A stretch of DNA of 64,000 bases. Origin: an uncultured Spirochaetia bacterium (GTDB lineage Bacteria; Spirochaetota; Spirochaetia; CAKZLE01). Position numbers and translations under genes: made by a program. The notes beneath the pieces were generated by a model. That model searched no databases, was not told the origin of the DNA, and saw only the letters and a list, made by a program, of their open reading frames with translations. The DNA is taken from positions 49,532-113,531 of the forward strand of contig CAKZLE010000024.1 in NCBI GenBank assembly GCA_937125225.1, read 5' to 3'. Of the stretch, positions 1 to 8,400 are shown one piece after another (the stretch's first letter is position 1; every line of letters begins with the position of its first letter).

Positions 1-708
1 GAAGTAGTTCATAAGGTGACTCGTGAAGTATCACGTGTTATCACTGATGAGGGTGAGAAGGTCATGTTCGACCTTGGAATCCATAATGTCAGTCAGGAAC
101 TCGTAAGGGCTCTCGGTCGATTGTACTACCGTACTAGTTACGGACAGAATGTTCTGTATCACTCGAAAGAGGTTGCAGTACTTGCTGGAATGATCGCTGC
201 TGAAGTCGGTGCTGATAGAGAACTCGCCATCAGAGGTGGTATCCTCCATGATATTGGAAAGGGTATTGAATCTGAAGGTTCTGCTAACCATGCAGAGATG
301 GGAACTGATCTTGCCAAGAAACTTGGTGAGGATGCGAATGTTCTTAATGCGATACTTTCACACCATAATGATGTAGAGCCTAATTGTATCGAGTCTATCA
401 TTGTTCAGATCGCAGATGCGATCTCAGCTTCTAGACCTGGTGCACGTCGAGAGACGCTTAACAACTATATCAAGCGATTAGAGAATCTAGAGAAGATCTC
501 GAATAGCTATGATGGAGTTGAAAAGTCTTATGCTGTACAGGCAGGTAGAGAATTACGTGTACTTGTCAACAATGATTCTGTTGATGATATCGAAGCTAAG
601 GATTTGGCTAAGGATATCGCAAAGAGGATCGAAGCTGAGCTTCGATATCCTGGAAGGATCAAAGTGACGATCATTCGTGAGACTCGTGTCGTCGAGTATG
701 CTAAATAG
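1..708 (+). CDS. rny: Ribonuclease Y, C-terminal part (cut by window edge)
   Basis: This is the C-terminal part of RNase Y, the membrane-anchored endoribonuclease that starts mRNA decay. The frame is open from base 1, so the gene begins outside the window. The visible 235 residues hold the HD phosphohydrolase domain: an N-terminal helix with H-S-K-E-V, then the metal-binding [10 protein letters not shown] motif, a downstream HAEMG and SHHND, and the family's C-terminal segment ending in [13 protein letters not shown]. The KH domain and the membrane anchor must lie upstream. The next gene is ymdB, 8 bp downstream; this rny-ymdB order is well known from Firmicutes and other bacteria, which supports the call. 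Nothing looks broken. Confidence 0.95.
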   Translation, partial: EVVHKVTREVSRVITDEGEKVMFDLGIHNVSQELVRALGRLYYRTSYGQNVLYHSKEVAVLAGMIAAEVGADRELAIRGGILHDIGKGIESEGSANHAEMGTDLAKKLGEDANVLNAILSHHNDVEPNCIESIIVQIADAISASRPGARRETLNNYIKRLENLEKISNSYDGVEKSYAVQAGRELRVLVNNDSVDDIEAKDLAKDIAKRIEAELRYPGRIKVTIIRETRVVEYAK

Positions 709-716
709 GTAACTAT

Positions 717-1514
717 ATGTCAAATAAGACAGTGGAGGCTCTGTTCCTTGGTGATATCTGCGGAAAACCAGGGTGCAGAGCTCTATTTATTGGATTACGT
801 CAATTGATTCGTAATCATAAGATCGATGTGGTCATCGCCAATGGCGAGAATTCTGCCAACGGTTTTGGTATAACTCCCGAGGAGGCTGATCAGTTCTTCT
901 CAGTAGGAGTGGATGTCATCACTACTGGTAACCACATCTGGCAGAAAGAGGAGATCCAGTATCGTCTGAAATCAGATGAGCGAATTCTCCGACCTGCGAA
1001 TTATCCTCCTGGTGTCATTGGTCATGGATATACTGTCATTGAAAAGAATGGCATCTCCGTGGCCGTAGTGAACCTTCAGGGACGGGTGAGTATGCCACAG
1101 ACAGACTGTCCTTTCCGTACTGCTGATGAGATCATCAAGCAGCTTCAGGGGAAGGCAAAGATCATTCTTATAGATTTCCATGCTGAATCCTCAGAAGAGA
1201 AAGAGGCTTTAGCGCTCTATCTTGATGGAAGAGCATCTGTACTTGTTGGGACTCATACTCATGTGCAGACAGCTGATGAGCGGATACTCCCTGAAGGGAC
1301 TGGTTATATCACCGATATCGGGATGACCGGTGCTGCGTTGAGTGTTATAGGTAGTGATCCTGGAATCTCTATTCAGAGACAGTTGACTCAGATCCCTCTT
1401 CGTAGTGAGATCTCAGACTCTCCAGCTATGATCAATGGGCTCATCGCGACGATAGATCCTGCTTCAGGAAAGACTCTCAAACTGAAACGACTGAACACCT
1501 ATCTTGGAGTCTAG
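717..1514 (+). CDS. ymdB: YmdB family metallophosphoesterase (TIGR00282)
   Basis: A 265-residue member of the YmdB/TIGR00282 family, a binuclear-metal phosphodiesterase shown in Bacillus to cleave 2',3'-cyclic nucleotides. Metal ligands are visible in LFLGDICGKPG (residues 10-20), NGENSANG, TTGNHIW, IDFHAE and VGTHTHVQTADE near residue 180. The length is typical for the family. The start at 717 has only a weak AGG upstream and lies 8 bp after the rny stop, so translation is probably coupled to rny. tlyA follows after 3 bp, so the three genes look like one operon. The family is soluble and cytosolic; its link with RNase Y suggests a role in RNA turnover or signalling, which is inference here. 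Confidence 0.9.
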   Translation: MSNKTVEALFLGDICGKPGCRALFIGLRQLIRNHKIDVVIANGENSANGFGITPEEADQFFSVGVDVITTGNHIWQKEEIQYRLKSDERILRPANYPPGVIGHGYTVIEKNGISVAVVNLQGRVSMPQTDCPFRTADEIIKQLQGKAKIILIDFHAESSEEKEALALYLDGRASVLVGTHTHVQTADERILPEGTGYITDIGMTGAALSVIGSDPGISIQRQLTQIPLRSEISDSPAMINGLIATIDPASGKTLKLKRLNTYLGV

Positions 1515-1517
1515 AAC

Positions 1518-2291
1518 GTGAAGCGTCTGCCCCTTCTAGATCTGCTATGCAGAGAATACCCCGATGATGAGAGAGAACGTCTGTTCGCTCTCATCATGTG
1601 TCGTAAAGTGATCGTAGACGGGGGACGAATCGCAAACCCCAAAGAACTCGTACGAGTAGATGCACAGATAACCCTCGCTGACGAACAGTTCGTATCAAGA
1701 GGGGGGAAGAAGCTCGAACATGCATTGAGCTGTTGGAAGATCGATGTAGAAGGGAAGAGCTTCATCGATGCAGGTGCATCAACTGGAGGGTTCTCCCATT
1801 GTCTGATCTCTCATGGTGCGAAAAGGGTCTATTCAGTTGATGTGGGATATAACCAACTCTCTTACCAGTTACGAACCGATTCCCGTATCGTCGTGATGGA
1901 GCAGACTAATATCATGCATGTGAATGATCTTGATCCTCAACCAGATGCAGCGGTAGCAGACCTCTCCTTCAGGTCGATCTCCGGAGCAGCCTCACATATC
2001 TTAGGGCAGACCAAAGAACGATGGTTGATCGCTCTAATCAAACCGCAATTCGAACTACAGCAGGATGACCCGACCTTTGATGGGGTTATAAAAGATGATT
2101 CGGTGATCTCTTTAGTTCTATTGAGAGTCTTTTCTCAGTTACAGGAAGAGGGTATATTCATCTCGAAGTTCATTGCCTCTCCGATACTTGGGACCAAGGG
2201 GAATAGGGAGTACCTGGCACTTTTGAAAGATACGGACTCAGATGCTCTTGATCTCGAAGAATTCTCCCACATTATTAAGGCTCTAATATAA
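1518..2291 (+). CDS. tlyA: TlyA family rRNA 2'-O-methyltransferase (hemolysin A family)
   Basis: A 257-residue TlyA protein. Residues 1-60 form an S4 RNA-binding domain (ERLFALIMCRKVIVDGGRI). The rest is an FtsJ-like Rossmann methyltransferase with the SAM-binding motif DAGASTGGFSHCL near residue 80 and PDAAVADLSF near residue 140. In mycobacteria TlyA methylates cytidines of 16S and 23S rRNA; in spirochaetes the family was first named as a haemolysin, a role now doubted. Translation starts at GTG 1518, preceded by GGAG 8 bp upstream. The 3' end overlaps the convergent GerMN gene by 9 bp. Function as rRNA methylase is inferred from the family. Confidence 0.9.
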   Translation: MKRLPLLDLLCREYPDDERERLFALIMCRKVIVDGGRIANPKELVRVDAQITLADEQFVSRGGKKLEHALSCWKIDVEGKSFIDAGASTGGFSHCLISHGAKRVYSVDVGYNQLSYQLRTDSRIVVMEQTNIMHVNDLDPQPDAAVADLSFRSISGAASHILGQTKERWLIALIKPQFELQQDDPTFDGVIKDDSVISLVLLRVFSQLQEEGIFISKFIASPILGTKGNREYLALLKDTDSDALDLEEFSHIIKALI

Positions 2292-2873
2292 GGATGCATT
2301 CTCATAATAGAAGGTAGCTCCGTCGATGAGGATCACACATTCTTCTATATAGGGAAGAGATTTTACCGTGGCTGCAATCTGTCTGCAGGCGAACTCTGTC
2401 CCCTCATTACCAAAATTACCTGAAGATTTGAGTTGTTGAGAGAATTCGATATAGGCAACCTCTTTTACGATAGAACTTCCGATGAGTTGCGTGTCCTGAG
2501 GGATAAGAGTGATTGAACCGTTCTTCAGTTCCTTAAGGTCGGGCCCCCTAAGCAGATCTTCTATCAGACTGTCGAGACCGGTCCCATAGGCGATTTCTGT
2601 TGACCTTGGTGTGAGTATCAATGTTCCGTTCTGTTCAGGAGTCAGGAAGAAGAGATTTGCCTGATAGAATAACCGCTGTTCCTCTAGCCTCCCGGATCGT
2701 TGGTCAAGGTAGTTCGTAACCGTCTCTTTCAGTTCTGATTCCCTATAGGTGCTGATAGTCTTCGGGATACTGTAGATAGTGGATGCAAGTATAGCAACGA
2801 CTAGTACTATCCACATACCCAGAGGTATTTTATTACGCCTTTGCGGTTCTTGATCCTTCATGGATTTCAGCAT
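2283..2873 (-). CDS. Membrane-anchored GerMN domain protein
   Basis: A 196-residue protein with one N-terminal membrane helix (residues about 18-36, LGMWIVLVVAILAST) followed by an extracytoplasmic region. Residues about 70-190 read as a GerMN domain: TLILTPRSTEIAYG, then a conserved LIEDLLRGP, IPQDTQLIGSSIVKEVAYIEFS, and a C-terminal VILIDG strand. GerMN domains occur in sporulation protein GerM and in lipoproteins such as LpqB, and are thought to bind envelope components. No lipobox Cys is present, so this is a signal-anchored form. It is transcribed towards tlyA, overlapping it by 9 bp, and its start lies about 100 bp from the ptsI start in divergent orientation. Its cellular role is unknown. 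Confidence 0.7.
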   Translation of the reverse strand: MLKSMKDQEPQRRNKIPLGMWIVLVVAILASTIYSIPKTISTYRESELKETVTNYLDQRSGRLEEQRLFYQANLFFLTPEQNGTLILTPRSTEIAYGTGLDSLIEDLLRGPDLKELKNGSITLIPQDTQLIGSSIVKEVAYIEFSQQLKSSGNFGNEGTEFACRQIAATVKSLPYIEECVILIDGATFYYENASLY

Positions 2874-2939
2874 ACCTCAAAGAGCATCATGGAGCAACCC
2901 GAAGATCCATAAATCATCAGCCGTGTACCCCCTTAGACT

Positions 2940-2968
2940 TTGACATCGAGGGTAAAAGTCCGTATAGT
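2940..2968 (+). promoter_or_regulatory. Sigma-70 type promoter at the very start of ptsI
   Basis: TTGACA (2940-2945), a 17-bp spacer and TATAGT (2963-2968). It is close to consensus with the ideal spacing. The expected transcription start is near 2975, only a few bases before the ptsI ATG at 2979, so the mRNA would have almost no leader. The match is seen directly; activity is inferred. Confidence 0.55.
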
Positions 2969-2978
2969 AGGGACTACC

Positions 2979-4724
2979 ATGAGAATTGTGAAAGGTATTC
3001 CGGCATCTTCCGGTATTGTAACAGGTAAAGTATTCCTCTATGCGACTCAATCGCTCAAAGCCCCAAGGTATAATATCGATACCGATGAGGTCTCAGAGGA
3101 GCATGAACGCTTCATGGATGCGCTGTCTCGAGCTAAGGATGATCTCGATATCCTGAAGACTGAGACAGAGCTCAAGCAAGTGGCGAATGAACTTGCTATC
3201 ATCGATGCTCATATCATGATGATCGGTGACCCTGAGTTCGAAAGAAAGATACTTGCCGGTATAGAGATGCGTCTTATGAATGCCGAATGCATCATAGAAG
3301 ATACGATACAGATCATGGTTCAGACTTTAGAGGAGACTCAGGACGAGTACCTAAAAGAGCGGACCATGGACTTGTACGATATACAGAGTCGACTGATACA
3401 TCAGTTGATGTACATAGAACGTGCATCGCTAGTCGACATATCAGAAGAGGTTGTCCTCGTTGCTAACAACCTGCTTCCTTCTGAAGTCCTCACGATGAAT
3501 AGAGATTATATCAAGGGAATAGTTCTTGATACAGGTGGTAAGACATCGCATACAGCGATCTTAGCCCGTGCTTTTGAGATTCCTGCTGTAGTAGGTCTCA
3601 CCTCAATCACTAAGAAAGTCACCAATGAAGATCGTATCATCGTTGACGGGAATGAGGGAAAGGTCTTCGTAAGACCTAACAGGATCACTGAGCAAGAATA
3701 TGAGGAGAAACTCAGAAAGTGGATCGAACACGAGGAGGAGATGCTGACCTTCCATTCTCTCTCCGCTCGAACTACAGATGGTCACACAGTGGTCTTGAAG
3801 GCGAATATAGAGATCCCGGAAGAGGTCGACAGCAGTATCACGCACGGAGCGGAAGGAATCGGTCTTTATCGATCAGAATTCCTGTTCATGCGACCCGGAG
3901 AACATGCCTCGGAAGAGGAGCAGTTCCTCGAATATGCGAAAGTCATCAAGGGAATGAAAGATCATGGCCCCGTAACTATAAGGACGATCGATGTCGGTGG
4001 TGATAAGGTACTCCCTGGTGTTGAGGAGTTCGATGAGGAGAACCCGATCCTTGGCTGGAGAGCGGTAAGATTCTGTCTCTCAAGACCAGATATCTTCAAG
4101 ACTCAGTTGCGAGCGATGATCAGAGCCTCTGTATATGGTCCCTTAAGGATCATGTTCCCTATGATCAGTGGATTGGAAGAGTTGAATCAAGTACTCGAAA
4201 TCGTAGAAGAGGTCAAACGAGGCCTATTCCGCGATGGAATCGAGTATGATCACAATATTAAACTTGGAACTATGATTGAAGTCCCTGCTGCAGCGTTGAT
4301 CGCTGATGTCCTGGCAAAGCGGGTGGACTTTCTCTCAATAGGAACTAATGACCTGATCCAGTACACGATCGCAGTCGATCGTGGAAATGAGAAGATCGCA
4401 TACCTCTATGAACCCCTGCATCCTGGAGTTCTTCGAATGATCAAGATGATCATCGATAAGGGCCATGGAAAGAACGTACCGGTAGGTATGTGTGGTGAGG
4501 TAGCAGCAGACCCGTTATATACGTGTGTACTGCTGGGATTAGGTCTCGACGAATTCAGTATGAGCCCGGTAGGAATACCTGAGGTTAAACGTATCATCCG
4601 TTCTGTTAGTATGGAAGATGCAACATCTTTAGTAGATGCGATAATCGAACTAGAATCATACGAAGAAATAAATAGATATGTCAGGAACTGGATGGATGAA
4701 AGATTTGAAATCTTCAATTACTAA
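2979..4724 (+). CDS. ptsI: Phosphoenolpyruvate-protein phosphotransferase (PTS enzyme I)
   Basis: Enzyme I takes phosphate from phosphoenolpyruvate and passes it to HPr, in the cytosol. The 581-residue protein has the family's usual length. The N-terminal domain carries the phosphorylated histidine in GGKTSHTAILAR (His191). The C-terminal PEP-binding TIM barrel has GIGLYRSEFLFM, the strand ending in GTMIEVPAAA, IGTNDLIQYT, and the active-site Cys505 in VGMCGE. I place the start at ATG 2979 because the protein then begins MRIVKGIPASSGI as in other family members; a longer frame opening with TTG at 2940 would translate the promoter. No ptsH or sugar-specific EII gene is near, so the role could be transport elsewhere or regulation. 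der follows after 7 bp. Confidence 0.95.
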   Translation: MRIVKGIPASSGIVTGKVFLYATQSLKAPRYNIDTDEVSEEHERFMDALSRAKDDLDILKTETELKQVANELAIIDAHIMMIGDPEFERKILAGIEMRLMNAECIIEDTIQIMVQTLEETQDEYLKERTMDLYDIQSRLIHQLMYIERASLVDISEEVVLVANNLLPSEVLTMNRDYIKGIVLDTGGKTSHTAILARAFEIPAVVGLTSITKKVTNEDRIIVDGNEGKVFVRPNRITEQEYEEKLRKWIEHEEEMLTFHSLSARTTDGHTVVLKANIEIPEEVDSSITHGAEGIGLYRSEFLFMRPGEHASEEEQFLEYAKVIKGMKDHGPVTIRTIDVGGDKVLPGVEEFDEENPILGWRAVRFCLSRPDIFKTQLRAMIRASVYGPLRIMFPMISGLEELNQVLEIVEEVKRGLFRDGIEYDHNIKLGTMIEVPAAALIADVLAKRVDFLSIGTNDLIQYTIAVDRGNEKIAYLYEPLHPGVLRMIKMIIDKGHGKNVPVGMCGEVAADPLYTCVLLGLGLDEFSMSPVGIPEVKRIIRSVSMEDATSLVDAIIELESYEEINRYVRNWMDERFEIFNY

Positions 4725-4731
4725 TAACACG

Positions 4732-6057
4732 ATGCCGACGGTTGCCATAATAGGTAGACCGAATGTCGGAAAATCAACGCTCTTCAATCGAATGATCAGA
4801 AAACGAAGAGCTATCACAGACTCGATGCCGGGAGTTACCCGGGATCCGATCTTCGATCAGTGGATGGTCGGAGACAGAGTCGTAGAACTCGTAGATACCG
4901 GTGGAGTCAAACTCGATCAGGAGGGGCTTGATTCCCTCGTGACCGATAAGAGCTATCTTGTTCTCAAAGAGTCCGATGTCATCGTCCTTCTGCTCGATGT
5001 CACCGATGTTACCCCAGAAGATGAGACTCTCATGGAGGCTCTGCGTCCCTATGGTAAGAAGATCCTGCTTGCGATCAATAAGATCGATACACCACAAAGA
5101 GATGATCTGTTATGGAATTTCTACTCCTATGGTTATGATAAGATCGTAGGTCTTTCTGCAGAGCATGGCCTCGGGATCGATATCCTCGAAGAGGCGCTAG
5201 AGGAGATGATCGATTTCTCTGCATACGATGGGATCGAACCGACCTTCGATGATGAGAAGGCGATCAAGATCGCTATCATGGGTAAACCGAATACCGGGAA
5301 GTCTACCTTGACGAACAGGCTGCTTGGAAGAGACGCTTCGATCGTCAGTGCTATTCCGGGAACCACCCGTGATGTCGTTATAGGGGACTTCTCCTATAAG
5401 GGAGCAGCCTATACCGTTCTCGATACTGCTGGTATCAGACGAAAGAAAAAAGTAGACCAAGATGTTGAATACTATTCGGTCAACAGAGCGATCAAGACGA
5501 TTGATGATGCAGATATTATCTTCCTTATGGTTGATTCGGCTGTTGGTCTCGTTGAGCAGGATAAGAAGATTGCGAACCTTATTGTGAATAAGGGAAAGGG
5601 TGTGGTCATAGTCCTCAATAAATGGGACCTGGTCAAAGAGACTCCCAATCAGATGGATGCTATCAAGGATCGAACCCGTTTCGTATTCCCTATTCTGAAC
5701 TTCGCACCGATGGTACCTACCTCCTCAGAGACTGGTGAGGGAGTTGAAAAACTCTTGGATACTGCATGGGGCGTCTATAAACAACTCAATACACGTGCCG
5801 AAACTTCACGAGTAAATTCAGCTCTACAAAAATGGCTTGAACATTACGAACCACCAAGGGGAACTAACACCTTCTATAAGATCTATTATGGGACTCAGAC
5901 CCATGCAGCTCCAGTAGAATTTCTCTTTTTCGTCAATAGAATGAAAGGATTCCCTAAGGGATACCTTCAGTATCTGACGAATAACATAAGAAAGGACCTC
6001 GGCTTCACATCGATCCCGATCAGAGTGGATCTTCGTGAGAGGAAACGGAAAGCCTGA
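4732..6057 (+). CDS. der: Ribosome biogenesis GTPase Der (EngA)
   Basis: Der is an essential GTPase with two tandem G domains that acts in 50S ribosome assembly. The 441-residue protein shows G1 motifs GRPNVGKST (residues about 7-15) and GKPNTGKST (about 184), each with a DTGG/DTAG G3 and an NKID or NKWD G4. A C-terminal KH-like domain follows (the NTFYKIYYGTQ and FFVNRMKGFPKGY segments). The start is put at ATG 4732, which gives the usual M-P-T-V-A-I-I-G-R opening and lies 7 bp after ptsI. No clear Shine-Dalgarno is seen, so expression probably depends on coupling with ptsI. A longer frame from 4678 overlapping ptsI is less likely. The stop TGA shares one base with the ATG of the HAD gene. 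Confidence 0.95.
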   Translation: MPTVAIIGRPNVGKSTLFNRMIRKRRAITDSMPGVTRDPIFDQWMVGDRVVELVDTGGVKLDQEGLDSLVTDKSYLVLKESDVIVLLLDVTDVTPEDETLMEALRPYGKKILLAINKIDTPQRDDLLWNFYSYGYDKIVGLSAEHGLGIDILEEALEEMIDFSAYDGIEPTFDDEKAIKIAIMGKPNTGKSTLTNRLLGRDASIVSAIPGTTRDVVIGDFSYKGAAYTVLDTAGIRRKKKVDQDVEYYSVNRAIKTIDDADIIFLMVDSAVGLVEQDKKIANLIVNKGKGVVIVLNKWDLVKETPNQMDAIKDRTRFVFPILNFAPMVPTSSETGEGVEKLLDTAWGVYKQLNTRAETSRVNSALQKWLEHYEPPRGTNTFYKIYYGTQTHAAPVEFLFFVNRMKGFPKGYLQYLTNNIRKDLGFTSIPIRVDLRERKRKA

Positions 6058-6773
6058 TGATAGAGTCTCTCGATGCGATAGGTTTTGATATAGATGGAAC
6101 ACTCTATCCTGAGACTGTGATGTATCTTTGTTCCCTTCCTGCATTCATCCGATCTCCCTCTCTGATGAGCCGCTTCGGCCGTATGAGAAGGGAGGTCCGA
6201 TCCTATGAACCTGCCGGCTCCCAAGAGGAGTTTCGTGAACAGCAGGCAACCCTCATCTTGGAGGCAATGGGAAAGCGGGCAGATCCCATCGGGATCAAGA
6301 AGCTCCTCAAGAGGATCGATTCTCAGATCTATGGTACTTGGCTCCATAGTTTCCGGTTCATACAACCCTTTGATGGGGTAAGGGAGCTATTTAGAGCTCT
6401 TGGAGAATCTCCCTACAAGGTAGGGCTTCTCTCAGACTTTCCTCCGGGGATAAAACCTGAGGCATTGGGGGTATCTCCCTACTGCGATGCTATCACTAGT
6501 GCCGAGGATACAGGTCAGCTCAAACCTCATCAGGCTCCATTCCTTCGATTCTCTGAAGAACTCGGGTGCTCTGACCCGTCGAGGATGCTCTACGTTGGGA
6601 ATAGCTATGGAAAGGATATTCTTGGAGCTAGTGCTGCAGGCATGAAGACTGCACTCTATATCCACCCAATTCACAAAAGGGCCTTGAATCGTTCATATCC
6701 TGCAGCAGATATCGTTTTCAGCTCCTACCGAGAACTACAGCGGATTCTCTTACCTTCTGGAGTTGACAACTAG
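6057..6773 (+). CDS. HAD superfamily phosphatase
   Basis: A 238-residue haloacid dehalogenase-like hydrolase. Motif I is GFDIDGTLYP (residues 9-18) with the nucleophile and acid/base aspartates. Motif II is GLLSDFP near residue 122, the motif III lysine is in QLKPHQAPF, and motif IV is LYVGNSYGKDILGA near residue 180. A helical cap lies between motifs I and II, as in the YjjG/phosphoglycolate phosphatase type. The substrate cannot be told. The ATG overlaps the der stop by one base (TGATG), so the two genes are translationally coupled. The Shine-Dalgarno would lie inside der. Role: probably housekeeping removal of a phosphorylated metabolite, inferred only. Confidence 0.8.
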   Translation: MIESLDAIGFDIDGTLYPETVMYLCSLPAFIRSPSLMSRFGRMRREVRSYEPAGSQEEFREQQATLILEAMGKRADPIGIKKLLKRIDSQIYGTWLHSFRFIQPFDGVRELFRALGESPYKVGLLSDFPPGIKPEALGVSPYCDAITSAEDTGQLKPHQAPFLRFSEELGCSDPSRMLYVGNSYGKDILGASAAGMKTALYIHPIHKRALNRSYPAADIVFSSYRELQRILLPSGVDN

Positions 6774-6888
6774 AATCTTAGGGGAGAGAATATACTGGAA
6801 CTGTATCGTATTGTTCTATAGGAAATCATATGTTATATCTATATAAGGGTATGATTACTCTGTGCTACTGAAATTCTGTGAGGTTAGT

Positions 6889-8241
6889 ATGTTATATATT
6901 GTATTTGACATTGCCCTATTTCTCCTATCTGTCCTAGTCATCTTCCTCTATCGATATCTTGATCGAAAGGATCGTCAGATCTATCTAGTCAAAACCTATA
7001 TGGAGAGGATGAAGCATGAGATGGAAGATCGCAGTATTGAGATTCACAGTGGATTCTCTCAGATAACTGAACAGGTCGAGGTCCATGAGGCCTCAGTCAG
7101 GTCCATGCTCAAACGAGTCGATCAGTCTCTCGAAGACCTTGAGACTCATGCAGCAGATCTTTCACAGCTTCAGACCTACATAGCCCATTACCACCGGATC
7201 CTGAAGGATCTTGCGACTCTCACCGATAAGGCTGAGACGAGATTGTCCTCTTTGAGTTCCGATATCGAAGGGCTCGATGAGGTGAAGAGCAAAATTGCTA
7301 GTATGCAGGCGACAAAGAGTCAATTCGAAGATACCGTACGGGAGTTAGAAGGCTCCCTACTTCAACTCAAAGAGCAGAAGAGTACAGAGGTCGGAGAGGT
7401 GATCAAAGATCAGTTGACTCAGGAGATGGAGAAGGTGATGGCTGCAGGACAGCGGAAGGTCTCTCTATCAGAGAAGGAGTTCTCACAACTCTATGATAAT
7501 GCACTTCGTGCATTCTCCTCTGAGGTGAATCGATCTATCGCTGAGGCGCAACAGTCTATCCAGGATGAGATCTCCGTTTCCGTTCAAACAGCCTTTGCTA
7601 CCATTGATGAGAGATTGAAAGAATTGCCGGACCTCTCCGAGTCTGTGGTGGTAGAAAGATCAGTACCTGAAGAGGTCCAAATCTCAGAACCTGAAGCAAA
7701 GGTGATCTCTCAGGAGGTCGAAGGGTTTGAAGCACCTGAAGAGGTGAAAGCACAGGATGCCAGTGATGAGGTACAAGAGGTCAAAGAGGTTCTTGCTCCA
7801 GTAACCGAAATTGCAGAGGGAGACTCCTTTGCAGAGGATCTCCTTGACTTGTTAGATGAGGATATGGTCGAAGATGCCGTATCAGAGATCGAACAACTCA
7901 TCGAGGTTGAAGTCGAGGTTGGTGAGGATCAGGTGCTTCTTGATGAGGTCGAAGAGGATGAGGTCGAAGAGGACCCCAAAAGCACTGACACTCAAGAGGA
8001 GCCCGAAGAGACTGATGAGTTTGATGAGATATATTACGAGGATGACGAAGAGATCATTCTTGATGATGTTGATGATGAGGTCCCAGATGAGGATCCCGAA
8101 CCGATGATCTCTCCTGATAAGAAGAGTCTCGTAGAGGAACATCTGAAGGAGGGCTTCTCCATCGCTGAGATCGCAGAGTTGACGAATATTCCGAAAGGGG
8201 AGATAGAACTGATCAAAGAACTCTCTGAATTCTCAAACTAA
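6889..8241 (+). CDS. Membrane-anchored coiled-coil protein with acidic tail and C-terminal HTH-like segment
   Basis: About 450 residues. An N-terminal membrane helix (residues about 3-22, IVFDIALFLLSVLVIFLY) is followed by a long predicted coiled coil to about residue 245. A strongly acidic low-complexity stretch rich in Glu, Asp and Val runs to about residue 410. The last 40 residues read like a compact helix-turn-helix (HLKEGFSIAEIAELTNIPKG). The layout recalls the spirochaete 'SpiroCoCo' coiled-coil proteins and the DUF6115/YlxL type with a similar end; neither can be confirmed by eye. I prefer ATG 6889 over the GTG at 6862 because it has AGG upstream and puts the membrane helix at the N-terminus. 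The gene stands alone between a HAD gene and the heat-shock operon. Function unknown; a structural or cell-shape role is possible. Confidence 0.6.
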   Translation: MLYIVFDIALFLLSVLVIFLYRYLDRKDRQIYLVKTYMERMKHEMEDRSIEIHSGFSQITEQVEVHEASVRSMLKRVDQSLEDLETHAADLSQLQTYIAHYHRILKDLATLTDKAETRLSSLSSDIEGLDEVKSKIASMQATKSQFEDTVRELEGSLLQLKEQKSTEVGEVIKDQLTQEMEKVMAAGQRKVSLSEKEFSQLYDNALRAFSSEVNRSIAEAQQSIQDEISVSVQTAFATIDERLKELPDLSESVVVERSVPEEVQISEPEAKVISQEVEGFEAPEEVKAQDASDEVQEVKEVLAPVTEIAEGDSFAEDLLDLLDEDMVEDAVSEIEQLIEVEVEVGEDQVLLDEVEEDEVEEDPKSTDTQEEPEETDEFDEIYYEDDEEIILDDVDDEVPDEDPEPMISPDKKSLVEEHLKEGFSIAEIAELTNIPKGEIELIKELSEFSN

Positions 8242-8273
8242 TACCTTTTTCTAGTCGATTAGATAAAAAACTC

Positions 8274-8303
8274 TTGACTCATACAAAACGCTCTTAGTAT
8301 GTT
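8274..8303 (+). promoter_or_regulatory. Promoter of the grpE-dnaK-dnaJ operon
   Basis: TTGACT (8274-8279), an 18-bp spacer and TATGTT (8298-8303), about 125 bp before grpE. The -10 region sits in AGTATGTTAA, a string shared with the nifS promoter. No CIRCE element (TTAGCACTC-N9-GAGTGCTAA) is seen between here and grpE. Confidence 0.5.
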
Positions 8304-8381
8304 AAGTTTGCAGTTAAAAATAATTACACACTCTTAGATTTTAGAGATAACACAATAGGAATGCGGAAGATTGGATAGAAT

Positions 8382-8400
8382 GCTCAGGAAGGACCTGAGC
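8382..8400 (+). promoter_or_regulatory. Stem-loop in the grpE 5' leader
   Basis: A perfect 7-bp inverted repeat, GCTCAGG and CCTGAGC, with a 5-base loop (AAGGA). It ends 18 bases before the grpE Shine-Dalgarno AGGAGA (8419-8424). There is no T-tract, so it is not a normal terminator. It might protect the mRNA or act in heat control; this is inference. Confidence 0.45.

Noticed and set aside
2940..2978. Extended ptsI start at TTG 2940
   Set aside because: The first 13 codons overlap a near-perfect promoter and add residues not found in enzyme I; the conserved start is ATG 2979.
4678..4731. Longer der frame starting inside ptsI
   Set aside because: The extra 18 residues have no family match, and ATG 4732 gives the standard Der N-terminus.
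7640..8110. Minus-strand ORFs opposite the acidic coiled-coil gene
   Set aside because: They are rich in Ser and Ile/Leu only because they mirror the Glu/Asp-rich coding strand; no ribosome sites or family features.
8304..8400. CIRCE element before grpE
   Set aside because: No TTAGCACTC-N9-GAGTGCTAA pattern was found; the inverted repeats present are different.
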